In this document: positions 28,726-38,630 of the stretch, one piece after another | Layout: every line of letters begins with the position of its first letter | How positions within the stretch are numbered: the first letter of the stretch is position 1 | Assembly: GCA_003228175.2 (NCBI GenBank) | Contig: QGNQ01000007.1 | Coordinates: 1-64,000, forward strand | Source of the DNA: Chloroflexota bacterium | GTDB taxonomy: Bacteria > Chloroflexota > Dehalococcoidia > Bin125 | Length of the DNA stretch: 64,000 nucleotides | Reading direction: 5' to 3' | Position numbers and translations under genes: made by a program | The notes under the pieces: generated by a model | What the model was told of the DNA's origin: nothing | What the model saw: the letters and a program-made list of their open reading frames with translations, nothing else | Database searches by the model: none

Positions 28726-29830
28726 CCTTGACCCGCGAGAAGAAGCCGCGACCGTTCCCCACCGCGGGCGTTTCCAGCACGCCATCCAACTCCTCGAACA
28801 GCGCGCGCTGCTCCGCGCTCAGCTTCGTCGGCACCTGCACGTCCACGCCCACAATGAGGTCGCCACGAGAGCGGCCGCGCAGGTGCGGGACGCCACGCTT
28901 GCGAACCCGGAAGACGGACCCGGCCTGCGTCCCGGGCGGGATCTCCAACGCCTCGTCCCCCTCCTCCACATCCAACGTCGGAATCGCCGCCGTCGTCCCC
29001 AGCGCCGCCTGCGCTACGGTAATCGGCAAGCTGATCCGCAGATCGTCCCCCTCCCGCTCGAACACCTTGTGCGGCTTCACGTGCAGCTCCACGTACAGAT
29101 TCCCCCGCGGCCCTCCGCGCTGGCCCGCGTCGCCTTCGGCGCTGAGGCGCATCTGCGACCCGTCATCCACGCCACCCGGCACCTTCACCTGCAGCCGTCG
29201 GTTCCGACGCTCCCGCCCCAGCCCCCCGCAATTCCCGCAGGGACTCGTAATGATGGCGCCCTCCCCCGCGCAGCGGTCGCAGGCGGAGACGTTCACGAAC
29301 TGCCCAAACACCGACCGCTGCACGCGGCGCACCTCGCCGCTGCCGGCGCACTGGCCGCAGGCCTCCGGTTGGGTTCCCGGTTCCGCGCCGCTGCCTGAAC
29401 AGACCGTGCAATCCTCCAGCCGGCTGACCCGGACCTCCTTTTCCGCCCCGAACACCGCCTCCTCGAACTTCAGCTCTTGGCGCACCCGCAGATCCTCACC
29501 GCGCGAGGGCCCGCGCGCCCCCCGGCGCCCCCCGAAAAACGCATCGAAGATGTCGCCAAACCCGCCGAAGTCGAACCCCTCGAACCCGCGCGACGGACCA
29601 AAGTCCGCGCTCGGGCCGTACTGGTCGTACCGCGCACGCTTCTCCGGATCCGACAGGATCTCGTACGCCTCGCCGATCTCCTTGAACCGCTCCGCCGCAT
29701 CCGCTGCGCTGTTCCGGTCGGGGTGGTACTGCATCGCCAGCTTGCGAAAGGCGCTCTTCAGCTCCTCCGCCGACGCGGACCGCTCAACACCCAAGACTTC
29801 GTAGAAATCGCGCTTGCTCGCAGTGGCCAT
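28709..29830 (-). CDS. dnaJ: chaperone protein DnaJ
   Basis: DnaJ stimulates DnaK ATPase and delivers unfolded clients. The J domain (residues 1-70) has the HPD motif in QYHPDRN. A Gly/Phe-rich region follows ([14 protein letters not shown]), then a zinc-binding region with four CxxCxGxG motifs ([32 protein letters not shown]) and the C-terminal peptide-binding domains. ATG 29830 ([14 protein letters not shown]) is preferred over an in-frame TTG three codons upstream. It lies 92 bases after dnaK and overlaps prmA by 17 bases. Confidence 0.96.
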   Translation of the reverse strand: MATASKRDFYEVLGVERSASAEELKSAFRKLAMQYHPDRNSAADAAERFKEIGEAYEILSDPEKRARYDQYGPSADFGPSRGFEGFDFGGFGDIFDAFFGGRRGARGPSRGEDLRVRQELKFEEAVFGAEKEVRVSRLEDCTVCSGSGAEPGTQPEACGQCAGSGEVRRVQRSVFGQFVNVSACDRCAGEGAIITSPCGNCGGLGRERRNRRLQVKVPGGVDDGSQMRLSAEGDAGQRGGPRGNLYVELHVKPHKVFEREGDDLRISLPITVAQAALGTTAAIPTLDVEEGDEALEIPPGTQAGSVFRVRKRGVPHLRGRSRGDLIVGVDVQVPTKLSAEQRALFEELDGVLETPAVGNGRGFFSRVKDAFSA

Positions 29831-29880
29831 ATCGCTCAATCGTAACGGAGGCCCATCCTAACGACGGCCACCCCCACACC

Positions 29881-29896
29881 GGGCGCTGAAGCGCCC
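29881..29896 (-). other. hairpin in the dnaK-dnaJ gap
   Basis: GGGCGC and GCGCCC (positions 29881-29886 and 29891-29896) form a 6-bp stem with a TGAA (TTCA on the - strand) loop. No T-run follows, so it is more likely an mRNA processing or partial attenuation element than a full terminator. Confidence 0.4.
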
Positions 29897-29922
29897 CCTG
29901 CGGAATCCACCAGCCCCGACGG

Positions 29923-31884
29923 CTAGACCTCGCGGAACTCCCCCTCAACCGTCCCAGCCTCTTCGGCATTCTCCGAACTCGCGCCGCCCTCGCCATCCGG
30001 CTCGGGACCAGCAGCGCCCCCATCGGGACCGCCATCAGGACTGCCATCAGGACCGGCCGCGTCCGCCTCCGGCGCACCTTGGCCGTAGACCGCCTCACCC
30101 ACCTTCATCAACGTCCCGTTGAGCGCATCCAGCGCGGCTTGCAGCGCCGCCGCGTCCGGCGTCTCGGCCGCCAGGCCGTCCCGCACCGCCTTGATCTGCG
30201 CTTCGACTTCGGTCTTCAGCTCCGCGTCGATCTTGTCTTCCTGCTCTACCAGCAGCTTCTCCGCGCGGTAGGCAGACGTGTCCGCAACGTTGAGCAGCTC
30301 CGCCGCCTCGCGACGCGCCTTGTCCTCGTCCGCGTGCAGCTCCGCGTCCTGGCGCATCTGCTCCACTTCCGCATCATCCAGGCCAGAGCCCGCCTGAATC
30401 GTGATCTTCTGTTCCGCCCCGCTGCCCTTATCGGCGGCCGCCACATTGATGATCCCGTTCGCATCAATGTCGAACGTCACCTCAATCTGCGGCAGCCCGC
30501 GCGGCGCCGGCAGGATCCCGTCCAGCACGAACTTGCCCAGCGACTTGTTGTCGCCGGCCATCTCGCGCTCACCCTGCAGCACATGAATCTCCACCTGCGG
30601 CTGGTTGTCGGCAGCGGTCGAAAAGACCTGACTCTTGCTCGTCGGGATCGTCGAGTTGCGCTCGATCAGCGGCGTACGCACCCCGCCCAGCGTCTCGATA
30701 CCCAGCGTCAGCGGCGTCACGTCCAGCAGCAGGACATCCTTGACGTCGCCCTTCAGCACCCCGGCCTGGATCGCCGCCCCGATCGCCACCACCTCGTCCG
30801 GATTGACCGAGCGGTTGGGCTCCCGACCGAAGAACGCCTGCACCTTCTCCTGCACCAGCGGCATTCGCGTCTGGCCGCCCACCAGGACCACCTCGTTGAT
30901 GCTTGAGGCGGCCACACCCGCGTCCTTAAGCGCCGCCTGGCAGGGCCCCAAGGTGGACTCCACCAAATCCTCCGTCAGCTGCTCCAGCTTGGCCCGCGAG
31001 AGCGGGATGTTGAAATGCTTGGGCCCGCTGGAGTCCGCCGTGATGTACGGCAGGTTGACCTCCGTCGCCTGCGTCGTCGACAGCTCAATCTTGGCCCGCT
31101 CCGCTGCCTCCTTGAGACGCTGCAGCGCCATGCGGTCCTCCCGCAGATCGATGCCCTGGACCTTGCGGAACTCGTCCACCAAGTAGTCGATCACCCGCTG
31201 GTCGAAGTCGTCGCCACCCAGGTGGGTATTGCCATTCGTCGATTTGACCTGGAAGGTGCCCTCGCCGATCTCCAGAATCGACACGTCGAACGTGCCGCCT
31301 CCCAGGTCGTAGACCGCGATCAGCTCCTCCCCCTTCTTCTCCAGCCCGTACGACAGCGCCGCCGCCGTCGGCTCATTCACAATGCGCAGCACGTTCAAGC
31401 CCGCGATTTTGCCCGCATCCTTCGTCGCGTTGCGCTGACTGTCGTCGAAGTACGCGGGCACCGTGATCACGGCATCCGTCACCGTCTCGCCCAGGTAGGC
31501 TTCCGCGTCCGCCTTCAGCTTCTGCAGGATCATCGCCGCGATCTCAGGCGGGCTGTACGCCTTCCCGCTCATCGTCACCCACGCGTCGCCGTTGTCCGCC
31601 TTCACCACCTCGAACGGCAGCAGCTTCATCGACTCCTGCACGATCGGATCCTCGAACCGACGCCCCATCAGCCGCTTCACGCTGAAGATCGTGTTGTCCG
31701 GATTCGTGATCGCCTGTCGTTTCGCGACCGTGCCAACCACCCGCTCCTCGTCCTTACTCATCGCCACCATGGACGGCGTCGTTCGGTTGCCCTCCTGGTT
31801 CGGGATGACGATCGGCTCGCCGCCCTCCATCACCGCCACGACCGAATTCGTCGTGCCCAGGTCAATGCCAATGACTTTCGCCAT
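29923..31884 (-). CDS. dnaK: molecular chaperone DnaK (Hsp70)
   Basis: This 653-residue Hsp70 has the ATPase domain with [14 protein letters not shown] at the N-terminus, [13 protein letters not shown] and [14 protein letters not shown], and a substrate-binding domain beginning [17 protein letters not shown]. The C-terminal lid ends in a low-complexity tail of Gly/Pro/Asp/Glu in which a short proline/aspartate/glycine unit recurs. It sits between grpE and dnaJ. Expression should be controlled by HrcA through the CIRCE ahead of hrcA. Confidence 0.98.
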   Translation of the reverse strand: MAKVIGIDLGTTNSVVAVMEGGEPIVIPNQEGNRTTPSMVAMSKDEERVVGTVAKRQAITNPDNTIFSVKRLMGRRFEDPIVQESMKLLPFEVVKADNGDAWVTMSGKAYSPPEIAAMILQKLKADAEAYLGETVTDAVITVPAYFDDSQRNATKDAGKIAGLNVLRIVNEPTAAALSYGLEKKGEELIAVYDLGGGTFDVSILEIGEGTFQVKSTNGNTHLGGDDFDQRVIDYLVDEFRKVQGIDLREDRMALQRLKEAAERAKIELSTTQATEVNLPYITADSSGPKHFNIPLSRAKLEQLTEDLVESTLGPCQAALKDAGVAASSINEVVLVGGQTRMPLVQEKVQAFFGREPNRSVNPDEVVAIGAAIQAGVLKGDVKDVLLLDVTPLTLGIETLGGVRTPLIERNSTIPTSKSQVFSTAADNQPQVEIHVLQGEREMAGDNKSLGKFVLDGILPAPRGLPQIEVTFDIDANGIINVAAADKGSGAEQKITIQAGSGLDDAEVEQMRQDAELHADEDKARREAAELLNVADTSAYRAEKLLVEQEDKIDAELKTEVEAQIKAVRDGLAAETPDAAALQAALDALNGTLMKVGEAVYGQGAPEADAAGPDGSPDGGPDGGAAGPEPDGEGGASSENAEEAGTVEGEFREV

Positions 31885-31935
31885 GGTCTCGTCTACCTTC
31901 CCTCCCGGCCGGGTCTCTCGCCCGTGCCGGTATTC

Positions 31936-32565
31936 CTACACCGTGTCGTTGTCGTTGTCGTGCGCGTCGCCTATCGCCGACGCCGAATCTCCGCTGCCGC
32001 TCGCCGCGCCGCCCTGCCCCACAACCACCAACGCCGGCCGCAGCACACGCGCGCCCAGCAGATAGCCCTTGCGCACCTGCGCCAGGACTTCGTTGTCTGG
32101 GCCCGGCCCCTGGCTCACGGCCTCGTGATAGTTCGGGTCGAAGGCGTGCCCCTCCGCCGCAATCGGCTGCACCCCCAGGCGATCCAGGAAATGCCCCAAG
32201 TCCTTGCGGATCAGCAGGATCCCCTCGGCCCACGCCTCCGGATCGTCCTGCCGATCCGTCTCGAAGGCCCGCTCGAAATTGTCGATCACCGACAGCAGCT
32301 CAAGCAGCAGCGCCCCCGTCGCCTGGGCGGAACGCTCGCTGACCTCCGCGCTGCTGCGGCGCTTCAGATTCTCGTAGTCTGCCCGCGCCCGTTTCCAGTC
32401 CGCCAACCGCTCTTCGGACGCCGCACGCGTGCGCTCCAACTCCCCCCGCAGCTCCTCGACCTCCGCCGCCAGCACACCGTCCGACAGCCCAGGCAGATCG
32501 CCCAACGCCTCGCCGTCCGCTTCGGCCCCGCCCTCCTGCGACTGCCCGGCATCCATCGCGCTCAT
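31936..32565 (-). CDS. grpE: nucleotide exchange factor GrpE
   Basis: GrpE releases ADP from DnaK. The 209-residue protein has a long N-terminal coiled coil (VLAAEVEELRGELERTRAASEERL...) and the compact beta domain with the GVQPIAAEGHAFDPNYHEAV signature. The C-terminus carries an acidic tail of Asp/Asn repeats (DAHDNDNDTV). It overlaps the hrcA stop by 4 bases and is followed 51 bases later by dnaK. Confidence 0.95.
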   Translation of the reverse strand: MSAMDAGQSQEGGAEADGEALGDLPGLSDGVLAAEVEELRGELERTRAASEERLADWKRARADYENLKRRSSAEVSERSAQATGALLLELLSVIDNFERAFETDRQDDPEAWAEGILLIRKDLGHFLDRLGVQPIAAEGHAFDPNYHEAVSQGPGPDNEVLAQVRKGYLLGARVLRPALVVVGQGGAASGSGDSASAIGDAHDNDNDTV

Positions 32566-33584
32566 CCGTAGACGCGCTCCATCATCTCTTCAAGCAGGCT
32601 GCTCAGGTAGCGCACCGTCGCCACCCCGCGGCCATAGTGCATCCGCGTTGGTCCCACCAACGCCACGTATCCCGACATGTCCGCCTGGTCGCCGTAGGGC
32701 GCAACCACCACCGAGCAATGCTGCAGCTCGAAGGCCGGATTCTCATCGCCGATCACCACACTCACGCCGCCACGCTCCAACGACCCCATCGGCACCACGC
32801 GCTCCGTCGCCCGTTGGTCCACCAGGTTCATGATGTCCAGCGCGCTGGTGTGGTCCTCGCGGTACTCCGGCTGGCCCAGCATCCCGGCCACGCCCTCCAC
32901 CCGCACCGCCGCCTCACGGGCAGACTCCTCTCTCAGAATGCCCGTCAATGTCTCCAGCATCCGCTGCTCGTTTGCGTCCTCGGCATCCGTCGCCAAGCGC
33001 AGTTCGCTCGCCGTCCGGCCTGACACCCGCTCATTCAATCGGGCCGCCATCAGACTCAGATCCGCCTGCGCAAACGCCCCGTCCAGCGGCACGAGCTGCT
33101 TCAGCACCCGGGCCTCCCGCAGCACCACGACCAGCAGCGCCAGTAAGTCGTTCAGGCTGATTAACTCCAGGTGCTTGACGCGCAACTCCCGCGATCGCGG
33201 GGGCGACACGAGCGCCAACAAACCCAACGACCGCGCCAGCAAGCCGGCCGCCAGATCCGCCCACTCGTCCAGCTCGGGCGCCGCCTGGAAGAACTGGTGC
33301 CGGATCGTGGCTTGCTCATCAACCGGCAGATCCGCCTGCCCCATCAGCGACTCCACGAAGTAGCGGTAGCCCAGATCCGACGGCACCCGCCCGGCCGAGG
33401 TGTGTGGCTGCTCCAGCAGCCCCTCCTCTTCCAGGGCCTGCATCTCGTGCCGAATCGTCGCCGGCGACGCCGGCACCCCGTACTTGTCGTGAATCGTGCG
33501 CGATCCCACCGGTGCAGCCGTCTCCACGTACTCCCGCACAATGATTTGGAGGATCCCGGCCCGTCGATCCGTGACAGCCGCCAT
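32562..33584 (-). CDS. hrcA: heat-inducible transcription repressor HrcA
   Basis: HrcA binds the CIRCE operator and represses chaperone operons until misfolded protein load rises. The 340-residue protein starts with a winged helix (ILQIIVREYVETAAPVGSRTI) followed by ASPATIRHEMQALEEEGLLEQPHTSAGRVPSDLGYRYFV, the family signature. The C-terminus has the dimerisation domain with ISLNDLLALLVV. A GGGAGGGG ribosome-binding site precedes the ATG. A perfect CIRCE lies 17 bases upstream, so the operon should be autoregulated. Confidence 0.97.
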   Translation of the reverse strand: MAAVTDRRAGILQIIVREYVETAAPVGSRTIHDKYGVPASPATIRHEMQALEEEGLLEQPHTSAGRVPSDLGYRYFVESLMGQADLPVDEQATIRHQFFQAAPELDEWADLAAGLLARSLGLLALVSPPRSRELRVKHLELISLNDLLALLVVVLREARVLKQLVPLDGAFAQADLSLMAARLNERVSGRTASELRLATDAEDANEQRMLETLTGILREESAREAAVRVEGVAGMLGQPEYREDHTSALDIMNLVDQRATERVVPMGSLERGGVSVVIGDENPAFELQHCSVVVAPYGDQADMSGYVALVGPTRMHYGRGVATVRYLSSLLEEMMERVYG

Positions 33585-33600
33585 CTGGCCCCTCCCTCAG

Positions 33601-33627
33601 TTAGCACTCTCGCATGGAGAGTGCTAA
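33601..33627 (-). promoter_or_regulatory. CIRCE operator (HrcA binding site)
   Basis: TTAGCACTC, a 9-base spacer and GAGTGCTAA match the CIRCE consensus exactly. The site lies between the predicted promoter and the hrcA ribosome-binding site, so bound HrcA would block transcription initiation or early elongation. Confidence 0.97.
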
Positions 33628-33636
33628 TCCGCGCTG

Positions 33637-33666
33637 ATCGTAGCAGCGGGCCCGTCGAGGGGTCAA
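33637..33666 (-). promoter_or_regulatory. predicted sigma-70 promoter of the hrcA operon
   Basis: On the - strand TTGACC (33666-33661) and TACGAT (33642-33637) are separated by 18 bp, matching 5/6 and 4/6. A start site would fall at the edge of CIRCE, the normal arrangement for HrcA repression. Confidence 0.7.
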
Positions 33667-33725
33667 TCGAGCACCGCGTTATTCCCGCGCTTGGCCTTGC
33701 GCCGAACGCGGGCCACACTGCAACC

Positions 33726-34949
33726 ATGCCAGCTGAATCTGCGCCCGATGAAGAACGACGCGTCGTCATCACCGGCGTGGGCGCCATCGCCGCCGCTGGC
33801 GCCGACGCCCCGGCCGTCTGGGACGCGCTCCTCGCCGGTCGATCCGCCCTGACCCCGCTGCCGCCCGGACTCCTTCCTCGTCCCGCCCTCGCCGGCCAAA
33901 TCGAGAACTACCCGGGCCCCGCCGGCGTCCCCGCCGACTTCGCCGCCCGACTCAGCCGCGCCTCCCAATTCGCCCTCGACGCCGCCATCCAGGCCATCGC
34001 CGACGCCCGCATCGCGTTTACCGCCGAGAACGCCTACTCCGTCGCCTCGCTCGTGGGCGCCGCCCACGGGGCCGACCCCGCAGGTCCAGCGGCGCCGCTC
34101 TTCAGCGCCGGACTGGCCGGCGCAAGTACCGGACTCAACATCGCCGGGCCCAGCTACGCGATTAACGCCGGCGCCGCCTCCGGCCTCGTCGCAATGCTCC
34201 AAGCGGCGGCCATGATCCGCGCGGGCGACGTGCATGCCGCCCTCGCCGGCGGCGCCGAGGCCCCCCTCCGCCCCGAGATCATCGCCGCCTACGACTCGCT
34301 GCATCTGCTCTCCTCGCAAGCCACCCCAAATGCGCTCCGCCCCTTCGACCTCCTGCGCGACGGCACGGTCCTGGGAGAAGGCGCCGCCATCTTCCTGCTC
34401 GAGGATCGCGAGTTAGCCGTCCAGCGCGGCGCACGCGTCTACGGCGAAATCCTCGGCGGGGCCGTGACGGCGGGCCCTGCCGGTGACGGCGCCCCCCCCA
34501 CCGACGTCGATATCGCACGCCAGGCCATCGGCCGCACCCTGCGAACGGCCGGCCGCAGTCCCCAAGAGGTCGACCTCGTCTTCACCGCGGGCGGCGGCAC
34601 CCAGGCCGGCGACGCCCGCGAGACCGACATCCTGGAGCGATCGTTCGGCACCCGCATCCTCGACATGTACGTCACCGCCACCACTCCCGTGCTCGGCCAC
34701 ACCATCGGCGCCAGCGGCCCCCTCGCCACCCTCGCCGCGCTCTTCGCACTGGCGCAGCAAACCGTGCCGCCCCACCCCACCTACGCGGACCCAGACCCGG
34801 ATTGCGCCCTGGACATCACCGTGCGGCCCCAGACCGATCACCTGCACTCCGCCCTCATCAGCGCCTACGGCTCCGCCGGGCAGAACGCCGCGATGCTGAT
34901 CGCGCCGCATCGGGCCGAGCGGGGCGACGAACTCCCTGTCGTCCTCTAA
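33726..34949 (+). CDS. beta-ketoacyl-ACP synthase-like protein lacking the catalytic Cys
   Basis: The 407-residue protein has a thiolase-superfamily KAS II (FabF)-like layout. It begins RRVVITGVGAIAAAG and retains GHTIGASGPLATLAALFAL, with the conserved His325. The usual TACASG nucleophile motif, however, is NAGAASG (147-153), placing Ala150 at the Cys position. The AHGTST motif is AGGGTQ, so Gly289 sits at the first catalytic His. It therefore probably does not condense acyl chains; chain-length-factor-type (KS-beta) subunits are known Cys-less relatives. No partner synthase is adjacent. It is divergent from hrcA, and the MBL-like gene follows. Confidence 0.85.
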   Translation: MPAESAPDEERRVVITGVGAIAAAGADAPAVWDALLAGRSALTPLPPGLLPRPALAGQIENYPGPAGVPADFAARLSRASQFALDAAIQAIADARIAFTAENAYSVASLVGAAHGADPAGPAAPLFSAGLAGASTGLNIAGPSYAINAGAASGLVAMLQAAAMIRAGDVHAALAGGAEAPLRPEIIAAYDSLHLLSSQATPNALRPFDLLRDGTVLGEGAAIFLLEDRELAVQRGARVYGEILGGAVTAGPAGDGAPPTDVDIARQAIGRTLRTAGRSPQEVDLVFTAGGGTQAGDARETDILERSFGTRILDMYVTATTPVLGHTIGASGPLATLAALFALAQQTVPPHPTYADPDPDCALDITVRPQTDHLHSALISAYGSAGQNAAMLIAPHRAERGDELPVVL

Positions 34950-34969
34950 CACCGCGAAGGAGCAGACGT

Positions 34970-35698
34970 ATGGACATCGCCTGGATCGGTCATGCCGCCT
35001 TTCGCCTGCGCGGTCGCGACGCCGCCGTCGTCCTGGACCCCTGCCCCTCCAGCACCGGTTTCCGCTTGGGCCGCCCCCAAGCCGACATCGTCACCATCTC
35101 CAATCCGGCCCCGGAGCACGCCTGGGCCCAAGGCGTCGGCGGCGAGCCCGCCCACCTGGACGCGCCCGGTGAATATGAGATCCACAACGTCCTGGTCACC
35201 AGCGTCGTCACCAACCGGCCCGCCGTCGCCCGCCCCGCGCCAGACCCGGACGAGCCAGCTGATGGGGATGAGCCGGACAAGCCCCTGACTCCCCCGCCAA
35301 CCCCGACTCCCCCCACAGCCACCGTCATCCGCAATCTCGGCTTCGTCGTCACCATCGATGAAGTAGTCGTCGCGCACTTGGGCGACCTCCGGAGCGAGCC
35401 CTCTCCCCAAGCGATGGAGGAGCTCAGCCGCGCCGACGTGCTCCTGATCCCCGTGGGCGGGAACGGGCACCTCGATGCCAAGACGGCCGTCAAGGTCGCC
35501 GGCGCCATCGACGCCCGACTCGTCATTCCCATGCTCTACAAAGTCGGCCCGGAAACCGCGCTGCTGGACCCCGTCGACGCCTTTCTCAGCGCCATGGGCG
35601 CGGCCGCCCCCGAGACGCTCGACAATCACATCAACGTGACCAGTGGCGGCCTCGGCCAGCACACCGTCGTGCAGGTGCTCGCGCCGCGCGGCGTCTGA
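34970..35698 (+). CDS. metallo-beta-lactamase-fold protein with degenerate metal site
   Basis: The 242-residue protein resembles the UlaG-like/Lactamase_B_3 group: IAWIGHAAFRLRGRDAAVVLDP at the start, APGEYEI, VVAHLGDL and the family C-terminal PVGGNGHLDAKTAVKV and VIPMLYK. The usual SHxHxDH zinc motif is ISNPAPEHAW (near residues 39-48), with Asn and Ala in place of two His. A Pro/Asp-rich insert (about 85-118) separates the halves. AAGGAG precedes ATG 34970 at good spacing. It lies 20 bases after the KAS-like gene, so they form an apparent pair. Catalysis is doubtful. Confidence 0.8.
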   Translation: MDIAWIGHAAFRLRGRDAAVVLDPCPSSTGFRLGRPQADIVTISNPAPEHAWAQGVGGEPAHLDAPGEYEIHNVLVTSVVTNRPAVARPAPDPDEPADGDEPDKPLTPPPTPTPPTATVIRNLGFVVTIDEVVVAHLGDLRSEPSPQAMEELSRADVLLIPVGGNGHLDAKTAVKVAGAIDARLVIPMLYKVGPETALLDPVDAFLSAMGAAAPETLDNHINVTSGGLGQHTVVQVLAPRGV

Positions 35699-35836
35699 CG
35701 CCAGCGCCACGCCCCCGGGAACGCCCTCAGAACATGGGCGCGCGATCAACTTGCGGTGCGACGAAACCCTCGGGTCGCCATCAGAAACCTTGCCGCGCCA
35801 TCAGACCAAGGCGCCGGCAGCGCGGTCGCGCGACGA

Positions 35837-37102
35837 TCAGGCGTCGGCAGTCGCCAGCGACTCCAAGAACTCAACATTCGTCTTGGTCCGCGAGATGCGG
35901 TCCAGCAGACGCTCCGTCGGCTCCGTGGAACTGCCGTTGCTGCTCAGCATCGACATCATCCGCCGCAGTAGCCACACCTTCTGCAACTCGTCGCCCGTCA
36001 GCAGCAGCTCCTCACGACGCGTGCTGCTCGCCGCGATATCGATCGCCGGGTAGATGCGACGCTCGGCAAGCTTGCGGTCCAGACGGACCTCCCAATTGCC
36101 CGTGCCCTTGAACTCCTCGAACACCACGTCATCCAGGCGGCTGCCCGTATCCACCAGGCAGGTCGCGATGATCGTCAGGCTGCCGCCGCCCTCCGCCTTC
36201 CGCGCCGCGCCGAAGAAACGCTTGGGCGGATACAACGCCACCGGGTCAATCCCACCCGACAGCGTGCGACCACTGGTCGGCATCTCCAAGTTGTAGGCCC
36301 GGGTGAGCCGCGTGATCGAATCCATCAGGATCACCACGTCCAGGCCACACTCCATCAGCCGCTTGGCACGCTCCAGCGCCATCTCCGCCACCCGCGTGTG
36401 GTCGTCCACCGGGTCGTCGAAGGTTGAAGCGAACACCTCGCCGCGCACATGGCGACGCATGTCCGTCACCTCCTCAGGCCGCTCCCCAATCAATACGACC
36501 ATCAGATGCACATCGTTGTAGTTCGACGCGATCCCATTCGCCAGGGACTGCAGCAGCATCGTCTTGCCGGCCTTCGGCGGAGACACGATCAGCCCGCGCT
36601 GGCCCCGGCCCATCGGCGCGATCAGGTCCACCAAGCGGCCTGACATGTCGGTCGGATCCTCGGTCTCCAGGTGGAAGCGCTCATGTGGGAAGACCGCCGT
36701 CAGATTCTCGAAGTACGGCCGCTTCGAGGCCTCCTCCGGGCTCATCCCGTTCAGCGCGTCCACCCGCTGCAGCCCGTAGTACTTCTCGCCCTCTTTCGGC
36801 GCCCGCACCTGCCCCGTCACATAGTCGCCCGTGCGCAACCCGAAGCGGCGCACCTGCGATTGCGACACGTACACATCGGTGTTCGTCGGCAGCAACGACT
36901 CACCCCGCAGGAACCCGTACCCATCGTCGACGATGTCGATCACACCGCCCGCGAAAATGTTGCCCTGCTTCTCGCTATGCGCCTGCAACAGCCGAAAGAT
37001 CAGGTCTTGCTTCTTGAGGCTGCTCACCCCGGAGATCTCAAGCGCTTTGGCTTGTTCGAGCAGTTCGTCCCGGGTCAGGGATTCGAGATCAGCGATATTC
37101 AC
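35837..37102 (-). CDS. rho: transcription termination factor Rho
   Basis: Rho is the RNA-dependent hexameric helicase that terminates transcription. The 421-residue protein has an N-terminal helical domain ([22 protein letters not shown]), an RNA-binding OB-fold with [14 protein letters not shown], Walker [22 protein letters not shown] and the C-terminal [26 protein letters not shown] 37102 was chosen because it yields the standard Rho N-terminus. An in-frame extension of about 57 codons upstream looks unlike any Rho. A leader of about 200 bp separates it from the transaldolase gene. Confidence 0.95.
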   Translation of the reverse strand: MNIADLESLTRDELLEQAKALEISGVSSLKKQDLIFRLLQAHSEKQGNIFAGGVIDIVDDGYGFLRGESLLPTNTDVYVSQSQVRRFGLRTGDYVTGQVRAPKEGEKYYGLQRVDALNGMSPEEASKRPYFENLTAVFPHERFHLETEDPTDMSGRLVDLIAPMGRGQRGLIVSPPKAGKTMLLQSLANGIASNYNDVHLMVVLIGERPEEVTDMRRHVRGEVFASTFDDPVDDHTRVAEMALERAKRLMECGLDVVILMDSITRLTRAYNLEMPTSGRTLSGGIDPVALYPPKRFFGAARKAEGGGSLTIIATCLVDTGSRLDDVVFEEFKGTGNWEVRLDRKLAERRIYPAIDIAASSTRREELLLTGDELQKVWLLRRMMSMLSSNGSSTEPTERLLDRISRTKTNVEFLESLATADA

Positions 37103-37309
37103 GCTTCGTGAACCTTCACCAGCCGAGATCGGCGGTGCTTCATCAAAGGAAAAAGGGGTGCGGCGATCGCTTTTCGACCGTTCGCTGCCCCGATCGTATC
37201 CGCTCACGCGCTGGCCTGGCAAGTCCGCGGGGCACAGAGATCGCCGTAGGACGATCGCCCCGGTACGACCCACCTGGACGCCCCGGCGCCGAGCGACCTA
37301 CCGCGCGCC

Positions 37310-37996
37310 CTACCGCGCAACCGACTCCGCGCCGCTGCGCTGTTGCGCCTGCGCCCGATCCCAGTCCGCCAGAAACGTCGCGATGCCCTTGTCCGTCAGC
37401 GGATGCTGCAGCATCGAGGCCAGCACCGGAAACGGCAGCGTCGCAATGTGCGCCCCCACAGACGCGCACGCGGTCACGTGCTGCGTGTGCCGCACGCTGG
37501 CCGCGATCACCTGCGTGGGCAGGTGATACCGATCCAGCATCTCCACGATCTCGGCCACCAGCGTCACCCCGTCCTGGCCAATATCGTCCAGCCGTCCAAT
37601 GAACGGGCTCACGTAGGCGGCCCCCGCATTCGCCGCCAGCAGGGCCTGGTTGGCCGAGAAAATCAGCGTCGTGTTCACCTGAATGCCCGCCGCGCTGACC
37701 CGGCTGATCGCCTCCAGGCCCGCCGCGTCGATCGGAATCTTGACGACAACGTTCGGGTGCCAAGACGCGATCTCGCGCGCCTCCTCAACCAACGCGTCCG
37801 CCGTGCGGCTAACGCATTCGGCGGAGATCGGCCCATCCACGATTCCCGCGATCTCCTGTACCCGCTCCTTGTACGACCCCGCCGACCCGCTCACCTTCGC
37901 GAACAGACTCGGGTTCGTCGTCACCCCATCGCAGACGCCCCAGGCCACCGCCTGACGAATCTCATCGCTGTCCGCTGTGTCCAGATAGAGCCGCAT
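37310..37996 (-). CDS. transaldolase (fructose-6-phosphate aldolase/TalC type)
   Basis: The 228-residue protein belongs to the short transaldolase family, which transfers dihydroxyacetone units between sugar phosphates (pentose phosphate pathway). Visible motifs are RLYLDTADSDEIRQ, DGVTTNPSLF, the Schiff-base lysine in VVKIP, VNTTLIFSANQALLAANAGAAYVSPFIGRLDDIG and VIAASVRHTQHV. Transaldolase and fructose-6-phosphate aldolase cannot be separated by sight. It lies upstream of rho in the same direction. Confidence 0.94.
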   Translation of the reverse strand: MRLYLDTADSDEIRQAVAWGVCDGVTTNPSLFAKVSGSAGSYKERVQEIAGIVDGPISAECVSRTADALVEEAREIASWHPNVVVKIPIDAAGLEAISRVSAAGIQVNTTLIFSANQALLAANAGAAYVSPFIGRLDDIGQDGVTLVAEIVEMLDRYHLPTQVIAASVRHTQHVTACASVGAHIATLPFPVLASMLQHPLTDKGIATFLADWDRAQAQQRSGAESVAR

Positions 37997-38056
37997 GAGT
38001 TGCCTTTCGCGCCGTCCTAGGAACCAAGCCGCACGCCGCTACGAGCGCCCCGACGA

Positions 38057-38536
38057 TCAGAACGGCTTCGTGATCGCCAGGGCCGCCATCAGCGCCACCA
38101 GCATGAGCATGAGTGTACCGAAGACGATCGGACCCTTGTCCTGCAGCGTTTCACGCAACTCGTCGCTCACCTCCCCCGTGTGCTGCGCCTGCAGCGCCAA
38201 CAGCCGCGCCCGGCGCAAGCCCGCCGCCATCGCCGGCAGGCAGATGAACAGCGCGCCCAAGTAGATCATCTCCACGGCCAGCAGCCAGCCCGTCTCCACC
38301 GGATCGATGTCCTCATCCACGATCGCCCAAAAGACACCCGTCACACCGCTCAGGATGATCCCGGGCAACAGCACCCCCGCCTGATTGCGCCCCGCCTCCT
38401 GAAACGCGTACACCTGCCGCTGCACGTCGTCGCTGTTCCACGCCCGGTAGAGCGGCAGCATCGTCGCGCCAAGACCGCCCAGGAACACGAACAGCGACAA
38501 CATGTGCAGCAGGCGAAACGCCTCGTCCTCACTCAT
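38057..38536 (-). CDS. four-helix integral membrane protein (DUF2269/CopD-like)
   Basis: The 159-residue protein has four predicted transmembrane helices (about 9-28, 54-72, 83-104, 136-156). The start LLHMLSLFVFLGGLGATML carries a conserved His in the first helix, as in CopD/DUF2269 membrane proteins. The function is unknown; a similar protein (51,419) lies near purA. It follows pyrG on the same strand after 94 bases and precedes transaldolase. Confidence 0.75.
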   Translation of the reverse strand: MSEDEAFRLLHMLSLFVFLGGLGATMLPLYRAWNSDDVQRQVYAFQEAGRNQAGVLLPGIILSGVTGVFWAIVDEDIDPVETGWLLAVEMIYLGALFICLPAMAAGLRRARLLALQAQHTGEVSDELRETLQDKGPIVFGTLMLMLVALMAALAITKPF

Positions 38537-38630
38537 GCCTTCGGCCTCTCGGGCTGGGACTCATGGCGCGTCATCCAGCCCATGGGGCGCCTCCCAACGC
38601 TGCTCGGCGTCCTGTGACACAGACTGCGCG

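Noticed and set aside
35699-35836. tRNA or small RNA in the MBL-rho gap
   Set aside because: I looked for acceptor/anticodon stems and a CCA end; none seen. Only short repeats (CGCCATCAGA twice).
37103-37309. Rho leader as a structured riboregulator or coding extension
   Set aside because: The in-frame extension does not resemble any Rho N-terminus and I could not see a convincing conserved fold by eye.
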